From NCBI RefSeq assembly GCF_000283155.1, contig NW_004454179.1, positions 5,523,364-5,587,363 on the forward strand: DNA of 64,000 nucleotides. The letters are read 5' to 3'. This stretch comes from Ceratotherium simum simum. Its lineage: Eukaryota; Chordata; Mammalia; Perissodactyla; Rhinocerotidae. How positions within the stretch are numbered: the stretch's first letter is position 1; each line of letters starts with the position of its first letter. Shown one piece after another: positions 35,417 through 46,620 of the stretch. The translations under genes and the position numbers were made by a program. Below the pieces are notes generated by a model that made no database searches, had not been told where the DNA came from, and was given only the letters and a program-made list of their open reading frames with translations.

Positions 35417-35484
35417 TTATAGATGCAAAGGCTTTACATAGTTGCCTGGAAAAGTACCAAACTGCCTTGTCCTTCTTGAAGTAC
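35417..35484 (-). CDS. SORBS1: SORBS1 terminal coding exon (end of SH3-3)
   Basis: The exon completes a glycine codon and encodes TSRRTRQFGTFPGNYVKPLH followed by L and TAA. It forms the last strands of the third SH3 domain, including the GTFPGNYV motif that lines the proline-binding groove. The acceptor is TTTTTTATAG just above 35,484. The last five residues read KPLHL, whereas I recall KPLYL in human. The stop is the TAA complementary to 35,417-35,419, and the 3'UTR follows in the same exon. Confidence 0.97.
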
Positions 35485-35584
35485 CTATAAAAAAACACAT
35501 ACAGACAATGAGAAGATTCACCCATGTGAGTTCAGAGAGAGCCCTTGATAACGGTCCTGGGGCTGCAGAACAGCAAATGGTTTC

Positions 35585-35865
35585 CCAAGCACTTTCCTCT
35601 ATCTTATCTCATTTAGGCTGCAAAATAATGCTGGGTGGTAAGCAAGGCAGTTATTTCTAATACTCCCATTCTTTCAGATGAGGAAACCCAGGCTCATAGA
35701 GCTTAAGTGATGTTTCTGAGGTCCTACAGCCTCATAAGCATGAGAGACTTTGAACCTAGATCTTCAGACTCCCAGCCCACTGCTCTTTCCAATACTCCTC
35801 TTGGGAAGAATGAGCACACATATCCAACATAAGACACCAGCGATTTAGAATTCCTAAACTGTAGG
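35585..35865 (-). repeat. MIR-related repeat, paralogous to 27,584-27,775
   Basis: Reversed MIR-type core ('cagatgaggaaacccaggct', 'tgaacctagatcttcagact') with a distal part ('atccaacataagacacc') shared with the 27.6-kb copy. Confidence 0.6.
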
Positions 35866-36611
35866 ATTTCTAAAAGTCCACTGGATATGACCACATGTCA
35901 AAAGGAATGTTTTGATACCTCTCACCAGCCTGTGCCTAAGTCCCAGATTGACTCCCTGTCTTTGTTACCAACCTTATTAGGGTTCCTGTTGAGCCAGGAA
36001 CATTGCACTATCTGGGAACAAAGCCCTTCCTGGGCAGCTCTACATCCAGAATTGCTAGATCCATAATCTAGTTCCTTCCCTTGGGAGTCTTTCTAAAGCT
36101 GGCAGGGGTGAGTGGCAGATATTTGTTGTGTCATCATTACCCTCTTGTTAGCAGACATCACAGTTTGATCATTGCATCCTTTTCCCAATTGGTTTGGATA
36201 TGGCTTTAGAATCCTCTTGAACACAATAATTTCAAGCAGCCACTACCAGTGGGTTGGAGTTGTTACCTGAAGTGAAACTTCTTTGTGTAAAGCTAAAGAC
36301 ATCTAAAACAACTAGTTGAAACCCTGAGAGGGATGGTCAAGGAGGATGCAGAGAACTGGGATGGTAAGTCCCAGAGATGTGCTTGTATAGCTGGTTAGCA
36401 CCTCTTCTTATGGATGAGAAAAATGAGCTCTGCTGGGTTATTTTATTCAGTCTGAATGCAAGGCTACTTTTCAAAGTGTTTGAGGAATCCAAAATATTTC
36501 CTTTACCTAGCTTCTGGGGATGCCCCCATTAGAGAACTGGCGCCCCTCACCCCATCCCAAGTTCTCTTTAAAAATGTAAATACTCCTGGAAGAGTTCAGC
36601 AGCTAATACAT

Positions 36612-36937
36612 ACTAGAGCTTCACTCTCTAATATGAAAGCACATGTGGCTACTGAGCACCTGAAACATAGCTAGTCTGAACTGAGCAAGGCTGTTGCTAT
36701 AAAATATACATCAGATTTTGAAGACTTATGTACAAAAAGAATGTAAAATCTCTAACAATTTTTTATACTGATTACATGTTCAAATGATAATATTTTGAAT
36801 GCATGGTCTTAATAAAATATATTATTAAAATTAATTTCACTGGTTTCTTTTTCCTTTTTTCAATGTGGCTTCCAGAAAATTTAAAATTTCATACATGGCT
36901 TGCATTATGTTTCTACTGGACTGCACTGCACTAGAGT
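36612..36937. mobile_element. Unclassified interspersed repeat, copy 1
   Basis: Starts 'gcttcactctctaatatgaa', contains 'gcacatgtggctactgagca' and 'gattacatgttcaaatgata', and ends 'tggactgcactgcactag'. A second copy in the same orientation is at 45,172-45,690. The design suggests a non-autonomous DNA transposon, but I cannot name the family. Confidence 0.6.
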
Positions 36938-37264
36938 GTCACTGACCTCTCAGGTCTGGTTTTCTTCTGAACAGAACAACTCAAGGCAGTGAGGGCCACA
37001 GTTCTGGGGGCCTTGGGAGGATGGGGTAGCTTTCTAAGAGGCTGGTGAGGCCAAGGCAAATCTCTTTGGCTTCTCGTTTCTGCCAAGGCCTTGCTGTTCT
37101 CACTACCCTAGCCCTGACATGACTTCACTTTAGCAAAGCTTTTCCAGAGAGAGCACGAAAGAGCTGGTCTTTGAAAAGAAGAAAAAGTTTAAGACCACAT
37201 GCAGAGGGGAAAACTGAGGCAAAGAGTGAGTCAGTGGCTCCCAACATCTTATTCATCCTGAGCA

Positions 37265-37500
37265 GAAAGAACACAGGCTTGGGGGAGAAATGGGCTTGAG
37301 TTCAAATCCCGGCCCCACCATTCTCTACTGGTGGGGTGACCTTGGGCTAGTTACTTATTGGGCCTTATTGGGCCTCAGTTTTTGAATCTGTGAAACAAGA
37401 ATAATTCTTGCCTCATGGGCTGTCTGCTGAGAGAACTTCAAAAAGAAAGTATATGCAGCAAGTGTCTGCTTTGTAACAGAATCTCTATAAAGGTTGATCT
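37265..37500 (+). repeat. MIR SINE
   Basis: Sense MIR: 'gaacacaggcttgggggaga', 'gagttcaaatcccggcccca', 'gtgaccttgggctagttact' and 'gcctcagtttttgaatctgt'. Confidence 0.85.
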
Positions 37501-37987
37501 TTCTCTCCCCCGTTCTATAAAGGTGAATCCTTTGTTTTAATTAAGCAGGTTGCTTTGATTAAACTTATTAGAAGCCTGGAGTGAATAAGGTCATGGAATG
37601 TCTACACACATGCTTGAGTTTCGTGGTAGAGACCCAGGCTCAGTCGAATGTTCTTGTGTTGTTTCATAGGAGTTTTAAAAAACAAAATTTCCAAATGTAG
37701 AACAGATGTATGCACAATAGAAATACAAACAGAACTCAGTTAAAGAACTGGACAACTGCCCTTCCATGCAGTAGATGTTGGCATATTTAGTTTTAGGTCT
37801 AACATTAGTATCATCCACAGTGCCTTGAGAACAAACATAAACTGAGTGGCCCAGCATTCGTAACGGTGGTGCAAGAACTGAGAAGGCTCTTCTTTCTGTG
37901 CAGAGAATACTGCTTTTGCATGGCTCATCACTCCTAGTTATTCCTTCAATATGCAACTAGAAAGAAGAGCATGATGAGATCACTTAC

Positions 37988-38100
37988 CAACAAACCATCC
38001 GTCATCACATTTTTCCATGACATCAACAATATCTCCATCTCGGAGTTCCAATTCATCATCGTTCTGTGGTATATAGCTATACAGTGCTTGGTAGCTAAGT
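37988..38100 (-). CDS. SORBS1: SORBS1 exon (main part of SH3-3)
   Basis: This 113-nt exon encodes (L)[19 protein letters not shown], then [19 protein letters not shown]. It holds the ALYSY strand, the acidic RT loop (QNDDELEL) and the conserved tryptophan of the third SH3 domain. The donor is GTAAGTG. The acceptor is TTTATAG above 38,100, and a second AG six bases downstream (38,095-38,096) would also keep the frame (see findings). Confidence 0.96.
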
Positions 38101-41064
38101 CTATAAATGAGAACATTGAATATTAAGTGACTCAAACACCGATAGGATTAAATAATGAGTTTTTAAAACCCATTTCAGTTAAATCAACCTTTAGGCAGTG
38201 TTTCCTACTCATCAGCAGAGATAAAATTATTTTATTGGCCACTTTTCTAATAACTTAGCATTTGGGGAGATCCATTCAGCATGTGTTAAGTAAATTAAGA
38301 CTGACAGGGATGGGGAACTTCTGAGAAGCAAGTCATGATTGATCCTTTTATTTAGTTTCATTCGGCCACTGTAGCCAAGCTTTTTTGTCTAGATGCTCCC
38401 CCTTTCAAGTTAATCAAGGCTTTTTCTTAACATAGGATAATATATGTAGATTATCAAGGATAATCAGAAGTTACTTAGGTTCAGAGACAAACATTATATT
38501 CTGGTTTAATATAATGTTATTATATTAACATTATAATAACATAATTGGAGAGCATAAGGCAACTGTTATATACATAAAGATATAAAAAGTACATTCCAGT
38601 TGCCTATTTAGCAAAACTACCTTGAGTTTCTTTACATGTCGACACACATTTCATTAATTGCTTTCAAATGTGGATGTCATTTTTCTAAAACTTTTGAAAG
38701 CATTTTGCTTTTTTTTCTATCCCAGTGATGTTTGGGGTCACAATTTTTATTTACTTGCTAGTTGGCCTAAGGCAATCTGGTCTGTGCTGTTCTGTCTGTG
38801 CTAACAGCCGCCAGTGGAGAAAGCTGGACTACTTGTGATGAAATCCGATATCTGCTTTGGCAACAAGGAAAAGTTTTGTTTTCATTTATTCCTTTGACAA
38901 ATACTTAAGAAGCATCTACTATGCACCAAGTTCGCAATTCTGTTTACTCACTATTTTGAAACACAACAGTAGCAGGGAAAACTTTGCAAATGAGCCAATC
39001 ATCTACCATTTCCAGTAGATGTCAGAGAATTCCAGTGTGTGGGCAAGAGAGACCAGAAACAAGGAAGTGGAGTCAGTTTCCAGAAACAAGAGGTTCATTC
39101 TCCTTTGCTAAAACCAAAGGGACAATGTAATTTTACATGTTTATCCAAATGCAGTGATACTTTGATAGACGGATCTGTCTGCCAGAAGGAAGGTCTCTGA
39201 TGAGGAATTAAGAGATGCAGAGGGATTTCCAGTTGGTAAAGAAATACATTTTTGATGTTTCTGTATTTGCCTGCTATCTCCTACCCAACCTGGACTCCTT
39301 AGAATGCCTTATCGCCTTAACTTCCACTGTGGCTGCTTTGCTAGCCTCAGCTCCGGGAAATAAATCCTGACGTCTGCTTCTCTGTTCTCACTCCCAGACA
39401 GTGGAGACTGGCTGGAGAAGTCTCATAACCTTGCTCCTTGGGTCCCCCCAACAAGTCAGCTCTAATTGTGAATGGGCCTCATGCTGCTCACGACACTGTT
39501 CCATTGAGTCCTACCCCCAGCTCCTCTGCCAATTCTGGTGCCGGACTCGCAGCAGAGGGCCCTTCAGTCTGCCTCTATTTCCTGAGATGAAGCTTGCTGT
39601 GGGCAGCACTTTAATTTCCTTCCCCTCTAGGTTTAAGTCTCCATACCTTCACCCTCTCTCCTGCCTGTTTCCATGTGTGAGGAAGGGTCCCTTCTCCTAG
39701 CCATGTTGAACTCCCTTCTCTGGGCTATTTCCTTAACTTACATCTTATCTCTTACATCTTTCAACTCGGTCAACTCCTTCTGCTCTGGTACAAATGTGCT
39801 TAAGTCTCCGTACCCTAAAATACCTCCCCTGTCTGTGCTACTGCCTTGGTCTACAGCCCCCACTCCTTCCACTCACCATCAAACCAACTCATCAGCCCTT
39901 TCTAACGTAGCCTCTGCTCCACCTCTCTAACACTGCTGTTTCAGAGGTCACCAATGATTTTTCCAGTTGCCAGACAGAACACCCGGAGGATATTTCTCAT
40001 TTCCTACCCTCCTTGGCCTCTCTGAAGCAGGCGGCAGTGCTGACCAAACACTGCTTACTCTGTTCTGCACAAGTGAAGCCACCTAGGTCCTCTCCTGCGT
40101 CTCTTGCTGCTCCTTCTCTGGCTGCTACTCTGTTGCTTTAAAAGGATCTATCCTAGGTTCTCTTCTCCCTTTACCCTGTATCTCCTTGGGTAATCTTATA
40201 CATGTCCACGCACAAAGCACCCACTCTGTCCTAGCTCAGGCCCTCATCACTTATTTGCTGGATTCATACCTCCTAACCAATATCTTTGTCCCCCATCTCT
40301 GAAATCCATCCTCCACTCTGTTGCCAGAGTTATCTCCCTAAAACAAAATATAATCAATATGTTCCTCATTTCAAAAACTTTCAGTGGCTCCTGAATGCCT
40401 GTAGAATAAAATACAAACTTATTTCAATTGCATCCTGGATTCTATAATACGGTCCCAACCTACTTCTTGAGCCTCATCTCTTTTTCCTCCATGAACTGTA
40501 ACCTGCAGCCACATGGGCCTTCTCAAAGTTCTCCAAACACACCACCTCCCCAGGCCTTTGCACATGTGGTTTCCTCAGCTGGGAAGACCTTTTACCTCCC
40601 TATTCTAGTTCTCAAGTCCAATCTATCTTTCAATGCTCGTTCCAAATCCCCCTTCCTCCGTGAATGGAGTTTACTCCTATGTACTTAAAACACAGGAGAT
40701 AGCCAATAATTTTTTTTGAATGAAAGGATTGACCCTGTTCATTCATCTCCAGGCAGAATTAACCCCTCCTTCCTCTATATTCCCACAATAGGACTGAACC
40801 AGTTAGCACAGCTTTCATTTGCCCTTGTATGGCAGTTAATTCCTTACCTCTCTCTCCTAGTAATCCATGGCCTCCTATCTTTACCTGCCCCCTCTTTTCA
40901 TGTTGGCTGATGGAAACATGACCTTAACCAGAAATCCTCATAGAAGCTGGCAGTGATTCATTCCTTTCCCCAAATTGCTGCCCCCACAGTCAGTCAATGA
41001 CCCACTTTCTAAGGCCAACGGCCTGCTACGAACGTGAGAATTGAAGTTCACCAAGTGTACTTAC
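38101..41064 (-). other. SORBS1: SORBS1 intron
   Basis: 3.0 kb. It holds a short L2 tail near 38,880-38,960 and a long sense L2 copy at about 39,250-40,700. The stretch 38,105-38,870 is AT-rich and holds nothing I recognise, and neither does 40,700-41,060. Confidence 0.85.
39250..40700 (+). repeat. L2 LINE with decayed ORF
   Basis: From about 39,940 onward the order is clearly L2: 'gaggtcaccaatgatttttc', 'ttgccagagttatctcccta', 'ttcagtggctcctgaatgcc' and 'ccccaggcctttgcacatgt'. The part before 39,940 is less certain. Several open frames are LINE remnants. Confidence 0.7.
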
Positions 41065-41123
41065 AAATCTTGTGAGGTTTGACTCCTGTCTGGGGTGACT
41101 CTTCGCTGCTGGGCTTGAGGTTG
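41065..41123 (-). CDS. SORBS1: SORBS1 exon (linker before SH3-3)
   Basis: This 59-nt exon encodes QPQAQQRRVTPDRSQTSQD plus two bases of the next codon, a Gln/Arg-rich piece directly before SH3-3. The acceptor is TTTCTCAG above 41,123 and the donor is GTAAGT at 41,059-41,064. It starts in phase 0 after the 774-nt exon and ends in phase 2. The sequence is the same as I recall for human SORBS1. Confidence 0.95.
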
Positions 41124-42839
41124 CTGAGAAATGATTAAAGATGATTTATTGTCAGATGGGGATACCTTGTGATGAAAGTCAAGGGGATGAGAAACAGTGC
41201 TGCAGTAATGAACAGATTTTTCGGCAATGTTTATGATCTCATTGCAAACTGCTTCCTGTGAGGTGGCCCCGAGATATCCAGAAACCCCCATAAAACAGTC
41301 AACATGGGGACAAAAAAAAAAAGAAAGAGAGGAAGAGATGTAACATTCCAGACGAAGCACATAAGTCCAGGGAAACAACAGAGTTGAAGATCCAGGTTAA
41401 AAAAATAGATATTCCGTAGTGGAGTGCAGGAGGGATCCAGGCGTAAGCATGGAAAAACAGGTAAGATACAGAAGAATTTGGGATTTAGTATGAATATTAA
41501 AAAAAAAAAAAAGGAAGCAGCATAAAAGCCTGTAATTAGTGAGTAACTGTTACAAATGGAATAATTTCAGGACAGAAATGCAAGTATGAATCCCCAATCA
41601 TGCACTAATACATTAATCTAATCCCACATGTAGGCAGAGTAGAAATATTGTTTCTAAATTCCTCTGCTTTTTTTGAGAGGGAAGAGGGTGGCCTAACATC
41701 TCTCTCTACTACAATAGCCATATAATTCTAGTAAATCATGGCTCTGTGAGTTAACCAGGCATTACTCCAGTCTAGACTCGAAAAGTCAGTAAGGATTCTC
41801 TTTAGAAAAGCTACAGTCTTATTCAACAGGCATCTTACCACATAGCTCTTTTCAGATTCTGTGAGATCAGGTCCTGCTCTCAATGAATGATGAGAAGGCT
41901 GTGATCACCAAGCAAATTATAAGGGAGACATTTTAGCAGATGTCACATTGGAAAGGATTCAAAATAAAAGCGTGAGCAAATACACGTACCACACCATAAC
42001 ACTCGATGACACCGGATACTCGAGGCTTACAGCCACCGAGTTTCCACGACAACACGGTGGGTGCACAGGAGAAAATGCAATGTACAGAGTTAGAAGCAAG
42101 CATTCAGGAAATGAAATGGGAAGTTGGGAACATGGCTGCAGTGAGGTGAGAATGAACAACACAGGATCCCCTGAGTAGCAGGGAAGAGACATGGAAGGGC
42201 TGTCTTAAGGAGCAGTTACGTTTCTCCATAATCACACCCATTAGTCCCTCACTCGCAGCTGACATCTATGGAAGGACTGCTGTACCAAAAACAAGTTTCA
42301 GTTATGTGGTTGACTAGGAGCCTTCTCTGGCAAAGCAGGCTCATAAAACTATCAGGTATGCCATATTTCAGTACTTACAAAAACTGAAAAAGAGAATAAC
42401 GCTTTTGAAAAGATGCTTGGTGATATCTGAAGTATCAAACGAGACTCTTCCCCTAGAAAAATCTGCACATGACACACTCTAGCTATGAAGGAGATGAGTT
42501 CAGTTATCTCATAGGGCAGAGCCTGCTTTCATAAATAGGACTGTGTGTCCTGAAACAGTTGTAGAAATGAAACCATCACTCCTCACTCACCAGCTCAGGT
42601 ACCACATGCTGACATGGAAACACAGGTGAAATCATGGCCAAGCAAACCTGTCTTTTAAATGGGCCTCCCATAGTAGAGGCCAGGCCTTCACTGGAAGGAT
42701 GTTTAGAATCATATCTCTCAGAGAGGATTCAATTCCAAGCTCTGGAAAGTCTCCCTAAATATATATGTTTGAAGAACAATCCTTGGAGAAATCCTCCAGG
42801 TAACCTTCAGTAATAGCAACGAGCCACAGCAACTCCAAG

Positions 42840-43165
42840 GCCTTCTAGAAGGGCATTCAGAGATCTTTTGTGTATGACTCAGTTGTTTCACAGAGAGGCC
42901 TAGAGAAGGTGAGGGCTTCCCCTGAGGTCACACAGTGAGTTAGTGGTAGACTTGTCTCCTGGATTCAACTACTGTCCCACTGGACCTTCTCTTTCATCCT
43001 TAGACCATTTCCCACATTATCAAGCGTGCTCACTGATATTATCTTCAGTGAGTCCCACAGAAACCCTAGAGACAGGTAGGACAGTTTATTATCCTGTTTT
43101 CTTTTAAAACCCAGAAAGCTGATGCTCAGAGTTTAGTGCATTCCCCAAAGTCACACAGCTAGTGA
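42840..43165 (-). repeat. Two MIR-like SINE fragments
   Basis: Reversed MIR cores: 'tgaggtcacacagtgagtta' near 42,925 and 'aaagtcacacagctagtgac' near 43,150. Confidence 0.6.
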
Positions 43166-43505
43166 CAGGTAAAGCCGCTAGGCTGACCTTTCCACTCCAC
43201 CACACCATCCCCTCCTGTTCATCTCCACTGTCAATGTCTTCATCCTTTAGCACACCCGGCAGGACAAACTTCCATCCCAGACATCACGTCTACACTCTTG
43301 CCCTTTTGGGAAAAACCCCTTCAGGTTCTCCAAACCCATTCCAAACTGCAATCACTTAAACCAGTCCCCTTGGACTCTGGCAGGAGTGAATAAAGAGACA
43401 GAACTGGAACAGAACATTCCTTTACATTTCCAAGACCTACTATGTGGGCTTTCATGTGGCAGAAGAATGAAACTTATTCTGGGCACCCTGAGTGGGCAAT
43501 ACCAA

Positions 43506-43699
43506 CAGGCATATTTTCACTCGATAGAAGGGGAAGCTTTCTAAAAGAGCTGTCCAACCATAGAAGGGGCTGCCTCAAGAGGAAGTGAGTTGTCTACAAA
43601 CACAGGCATACTTTCACTCGATAGAAGGGGAAGCTTTCTAAAAGAGCTGTCCAACCGTAGAAGGGGCTGCCTCAAGAGGAAGTGAGTTGCCTATCACAG
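43506..43699. repeat. 97-bp tandem duplication
   Basis: Two adjacent copies, 43,506-43,602 and 43,603-43,699, each starting 'caggcata' and containing 'ggggaagctttctaaaagag'. I see only three or so differences between them, so the duplication is recent compared with the surrounding repeats. Confidence 0.95.
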
Positions 43700-43744
43700 C
43701 AGCTGTTCAAGCTGAGACTGTGTTGACTATTACTAGTTGGGATA

Positions 43745-43915
43745 TCATAGAGCAGTGCTCCTAAACTTGAATGTGTGTAGGTATCACCTGGGATCCTGTT
43801 AAAATTCAGATTCTGGTTTGACACATCTGGGGTGTGTCCTGAGACTATGCATTTCTCCTTGGTGAAGCTCATCATGCTGGTCCACAGACCAACTTTGAGG
43901 AGCAAGAATGTAGAG
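43745..43915 (-). mobile_element. MER5A-like hAT element
   Basis: Starts 'agtgctcctaaacttgaatg', contains 'gtatcacctgggatcctgtt' and ends with 'tccacagaccaactttgagg', the reversed MER5A layout. Diverged and non-coding. Confidence 0.65.
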
Positions 43916-44274
43916 GACCTCAATTATCTGACACAGATACTTTAGCTGTAGTGTGCCAAGACTGATCTGGGTCACACTTCATGAAAATAAAATTTCTCAT
44001 AAAGATCAAAATATTTCCAAACTCCAGCCAGTGGTCTAATGACTTCAGGTCCAATGCAGAACAAAGAGGATGTGGACAATCTCTTGACATGATCTCCGCA
44101 GCTTACAGAAGCCCCCTAGCATTTTTCAATCAACTTAATCCAAAGAAGTGACTGGAATCGATCATCTAGCAAATATCTGGCACTTAAAGAGGTTAGTGAA
44201 ACAGATACAGTAAGAAGGACCTGATATTTTACTATTCTTTTCTTTGGTAAAGCACTTTTTTTTTTTTTAGCAGC

Positions 44275-44435
44275 TTTCAAAGCATATATAGGTCCATCGC
44301 TTCATCTGATTCTTGTACTAACCCTTTGACTTGGGGAGGGCAGAAAAAGAAATTTTAGGGCTCAGGGAAGTCTGAAGACTTGCACAAGGTGGCAAAGCCA
44401 CTGAATGCTGAGCCTTTCAATGTCTGATCACCATA
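44275..44435 (-). repeat. MIR-like SINE fragment
   Basis: Diverged reversed MIR: 'catctgattcttgtactaac', 'ttagggctcagggaagtctg' and 'acttgcacaaggtggcaaag'. Confidence 0.55.
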
Positions 44436-44797
44436 CGCCACCTCCCTCTTGAGTCATGATGGGACAGCTGGTGTAACCATAACAGCAACACCCAGCTTCT
44501 GCCTCCTCTGAATACAGGCACTGTAACTTCTTGATGACTTTCGCTTTATGTAAAAGGTATGGTGTGAAGTAATAGATACTGTCCAGTCATTAACTCAAGG
44601 TTCCACAGTACTGGAAGAGAAACTGATGGGCCAGCTAATACCTTTCTTAGTCTCAGGTCATATTCAAATCAGAGGATAATCATCATCATATCTTTAACAT
44701 CTGGACAAACTTAACATCTAGTGCAAACTTAACTCATCCCTGAGAGGTAGGGATGACTTGGTCCCTTATTTAACATTCATAGAATAAATTGAAGGAA

Positions 44798-44899
44798 GAA
44801 GGCAAGATAAACATTTATCCTATTAGTGAGAGAGAAGGCAAGATAAACATTTACCCTATTAGTGAGAGAGAAGGCAAGATAAATATTTATCCTATTAGT
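44798..44899. repeat. 36-bp tandem repeat, nearly three units
   Basis: Units start at 44,798, 44,834 and 44,870 with 'gaaggcaagataaa'. The last unit is cut at 'cctattagt'. Only single-base differences separate the units. Confidence 0.92.
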
Positions 44900-45171
44900 T
44901 AAGATTCAATTTCTTCCTATTTGAAATGCTTTCCTTAGATTTAACTCAAACATCTCATACAGCTGAAATATAAACCAGTTTTTTTTGAAGGGGGGGGTGC
45001 CACGAGGTGGACCCTCAGTGGAGATGGAAATCATTAATATCCATCACAGGGATTTGCTCTTCACTGTGAAGATTGCTTACCCTCAGATATTTTTTCCTCT
45101 AGACATATGTTTTTTCTTTCCCTAGCCCCATTTTCTAACCATGTACAGCTTTATATATCTCTTCCTCTGAA

Positions 45172-45690
45172 CCTATGCTGTCCACTATGGTAGCCAGTAG
45201 CCACATGGATCTACTGAACACTTTAGATGTGGCCAGTATGAAACGTGCTGTAAGTGTAAAAGTACACACTAAATTTCAAAAACTTAGTACAAAATCAAGA
45301 ATGTAAACTATCTCATTAATAATTCGTATATTGATTATATGTTAAAATGATACTATTTTAGATATATTGGGTTAAATAAAATACATTAAAATTAATTTCA
45401 GGGCTGGCCCCGTGGCTTAGCGGTTAAGCGCACACGCTCCGCTGCTGGCAGCCCGGGTTCCAATCCCAGGCACGCACCGACGCACCCCTTCTCTGGCCAT
45501 GCTGAGGCCGCGTCCCACATACAGCAACTAGAAGGATGTGCAGCTATGACATAGAACTATCTACTGGGGCTTTGGGGGAAAAAATAAATAAATAAATAAA
45601 ATTATAAAAAAAATTAATTTCACCTATTCCATTTTACCAGCAGAAAATTTAAAATTACATACGTGGCTCATATTATAGTCCTCCTGAACA
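45172..45690. mobile_element. Unclassified interspersed repeat, copy 2, split by an ERE SINE
   Basis: Same family as 36,612-36,937: 'ctgtccactatggtagccag', 'gtacaaaatcaagaatgtaa', 'tattgattatatgttaaaat', then resuming after the SINE with 'agaaaatttaaaattacata'. The SINE lies at 45,401-45,609. Confidence 0.7.
45401..45609 (+). repeat. ERE-type tRNA SINE, young subfamily
   Basis: 'gggctggccccgtggcttag', 'gggttccaatcccaggcacg', 'gccatgctgaggccgcgtcc' and 'atctactggggctttggggg', followed by an (AAAT)n-like tail. A 13-bp target-site duplication (aaaattaatttca) lies at 45,388-45,400 and 45,610-45,622. Confidence 0.97.
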
Positions 45691-45866
45691 GTGTTCCTTT
45701 AACCCTCCCCAGGTCCTCAGGGTCTGCCCTTATTTCAGCCTAAAAGTTGATACAAGTTATAACCAGGACATCATCCAGGGTTAAGAATAAAGGGAGTATT
45801 ATCTTACACTAAGTACATTTTGGACCATTGCAGTTTTTCACCTTTAGAAAAACAGCAATCAGCCCA

Positions 45867-45911
45867 ACACACACACACACACACACACGCACGCACGTGC
45901 ACACGCACGCA
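45867..45911. repeat. CA/CG dinucleotide run
   Basis: 45 bases of strict purine-pyrimidine alternation: (AC)n followed by ACGCACGCACGTGCACACGC. It is about twice as long as the CA run at 12,838-12,859. Confidence 0.92.
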
Positions 45912-46454
45912 GCACTCCCCTCTCTCCTCCCCTCCCCCTGTCAACAGTAAGCAGATAACTGTCCCTGATCTAGAAACTGCTTTTCTTCCATATTTGTAGA
46001 CATACACGCAAGTCGCCCCTCTTGGCCGGGAGCCCTTGTTTCATTCTCCCCAGCAAGCAATTCTGCATGCGTCCTTGCTCTGTTGCCCTTCAGTTCACAG
46101 AAGTCCCTCAGAAATCTGATCCTAGCCTCCCTGGGGCTGTTAATCCCTCTGGATCCACAAAACACCTGGTGCTACTGCATAGTTACTAAGTGTCCTCTTC
46201 CAGTTTAGGGTGTGTGCCAAAGCCTTGAAACCCAAAATAAATTGTCCACAGGCTATTAAGAACAGCAGGAAGTCCTGGAGATGTGGGCAGGATAGAGGAA
46301 CTCAACCTCAGCATGGCCCCAAACCCCTCTAGAAATATCACGAGTCTCTCAGAGATGGCTTTCCTCTACTCATCTCATATCCCGTATCTTCTCATCTCCT
46401 CAGACCCCACCCCACCTTTCTAGTCACCCACACTGGCCCTCCCAGGGGTACACT

Positions 46455-46620
46455 GGACTGGGAGTGAGAAAATCTGGGTTCCAGGCCAGGCTCTGACACT
46501 AACTTATTGTCTTTTGAGCAAAATGCTTAACTTCTTTAGACTTCAAATTCTTAGTAAAATAAGAGGATTGGACACGATTTACATAAATGTCCTTAGGGCT
46601 CTAACATTCTGATTGGAGTA
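46455..46620 (+). repeat. MIR SINE
   Basis: Sense MIR 5' half: 'tgggttccaggccaggctct', 'aaatgcttaacttctttaga'. Confidence 0.65.

Larger units (their letters stand above)
35485..37987 (-). other. SORBS1: SORBS1 last intron
   Basis: 2.5 kb with GTAAGTG donor and ATAG acceptor. It contains a MIR-related repeat at 35,585-35,865, an interspersed repeat at 36,612-36,937 and a MIR at 37,265-37,500. I recognise nothing else in 35,870-36,600, 36,940-37,260 and 37,510-37,987. Confidence 0.9.

Noticed and set aside
39401..40910. Series of plus-strand frames of 64-99 codons
   Set aside because: They coincide with a sense L2 copy and have no conserved frame.
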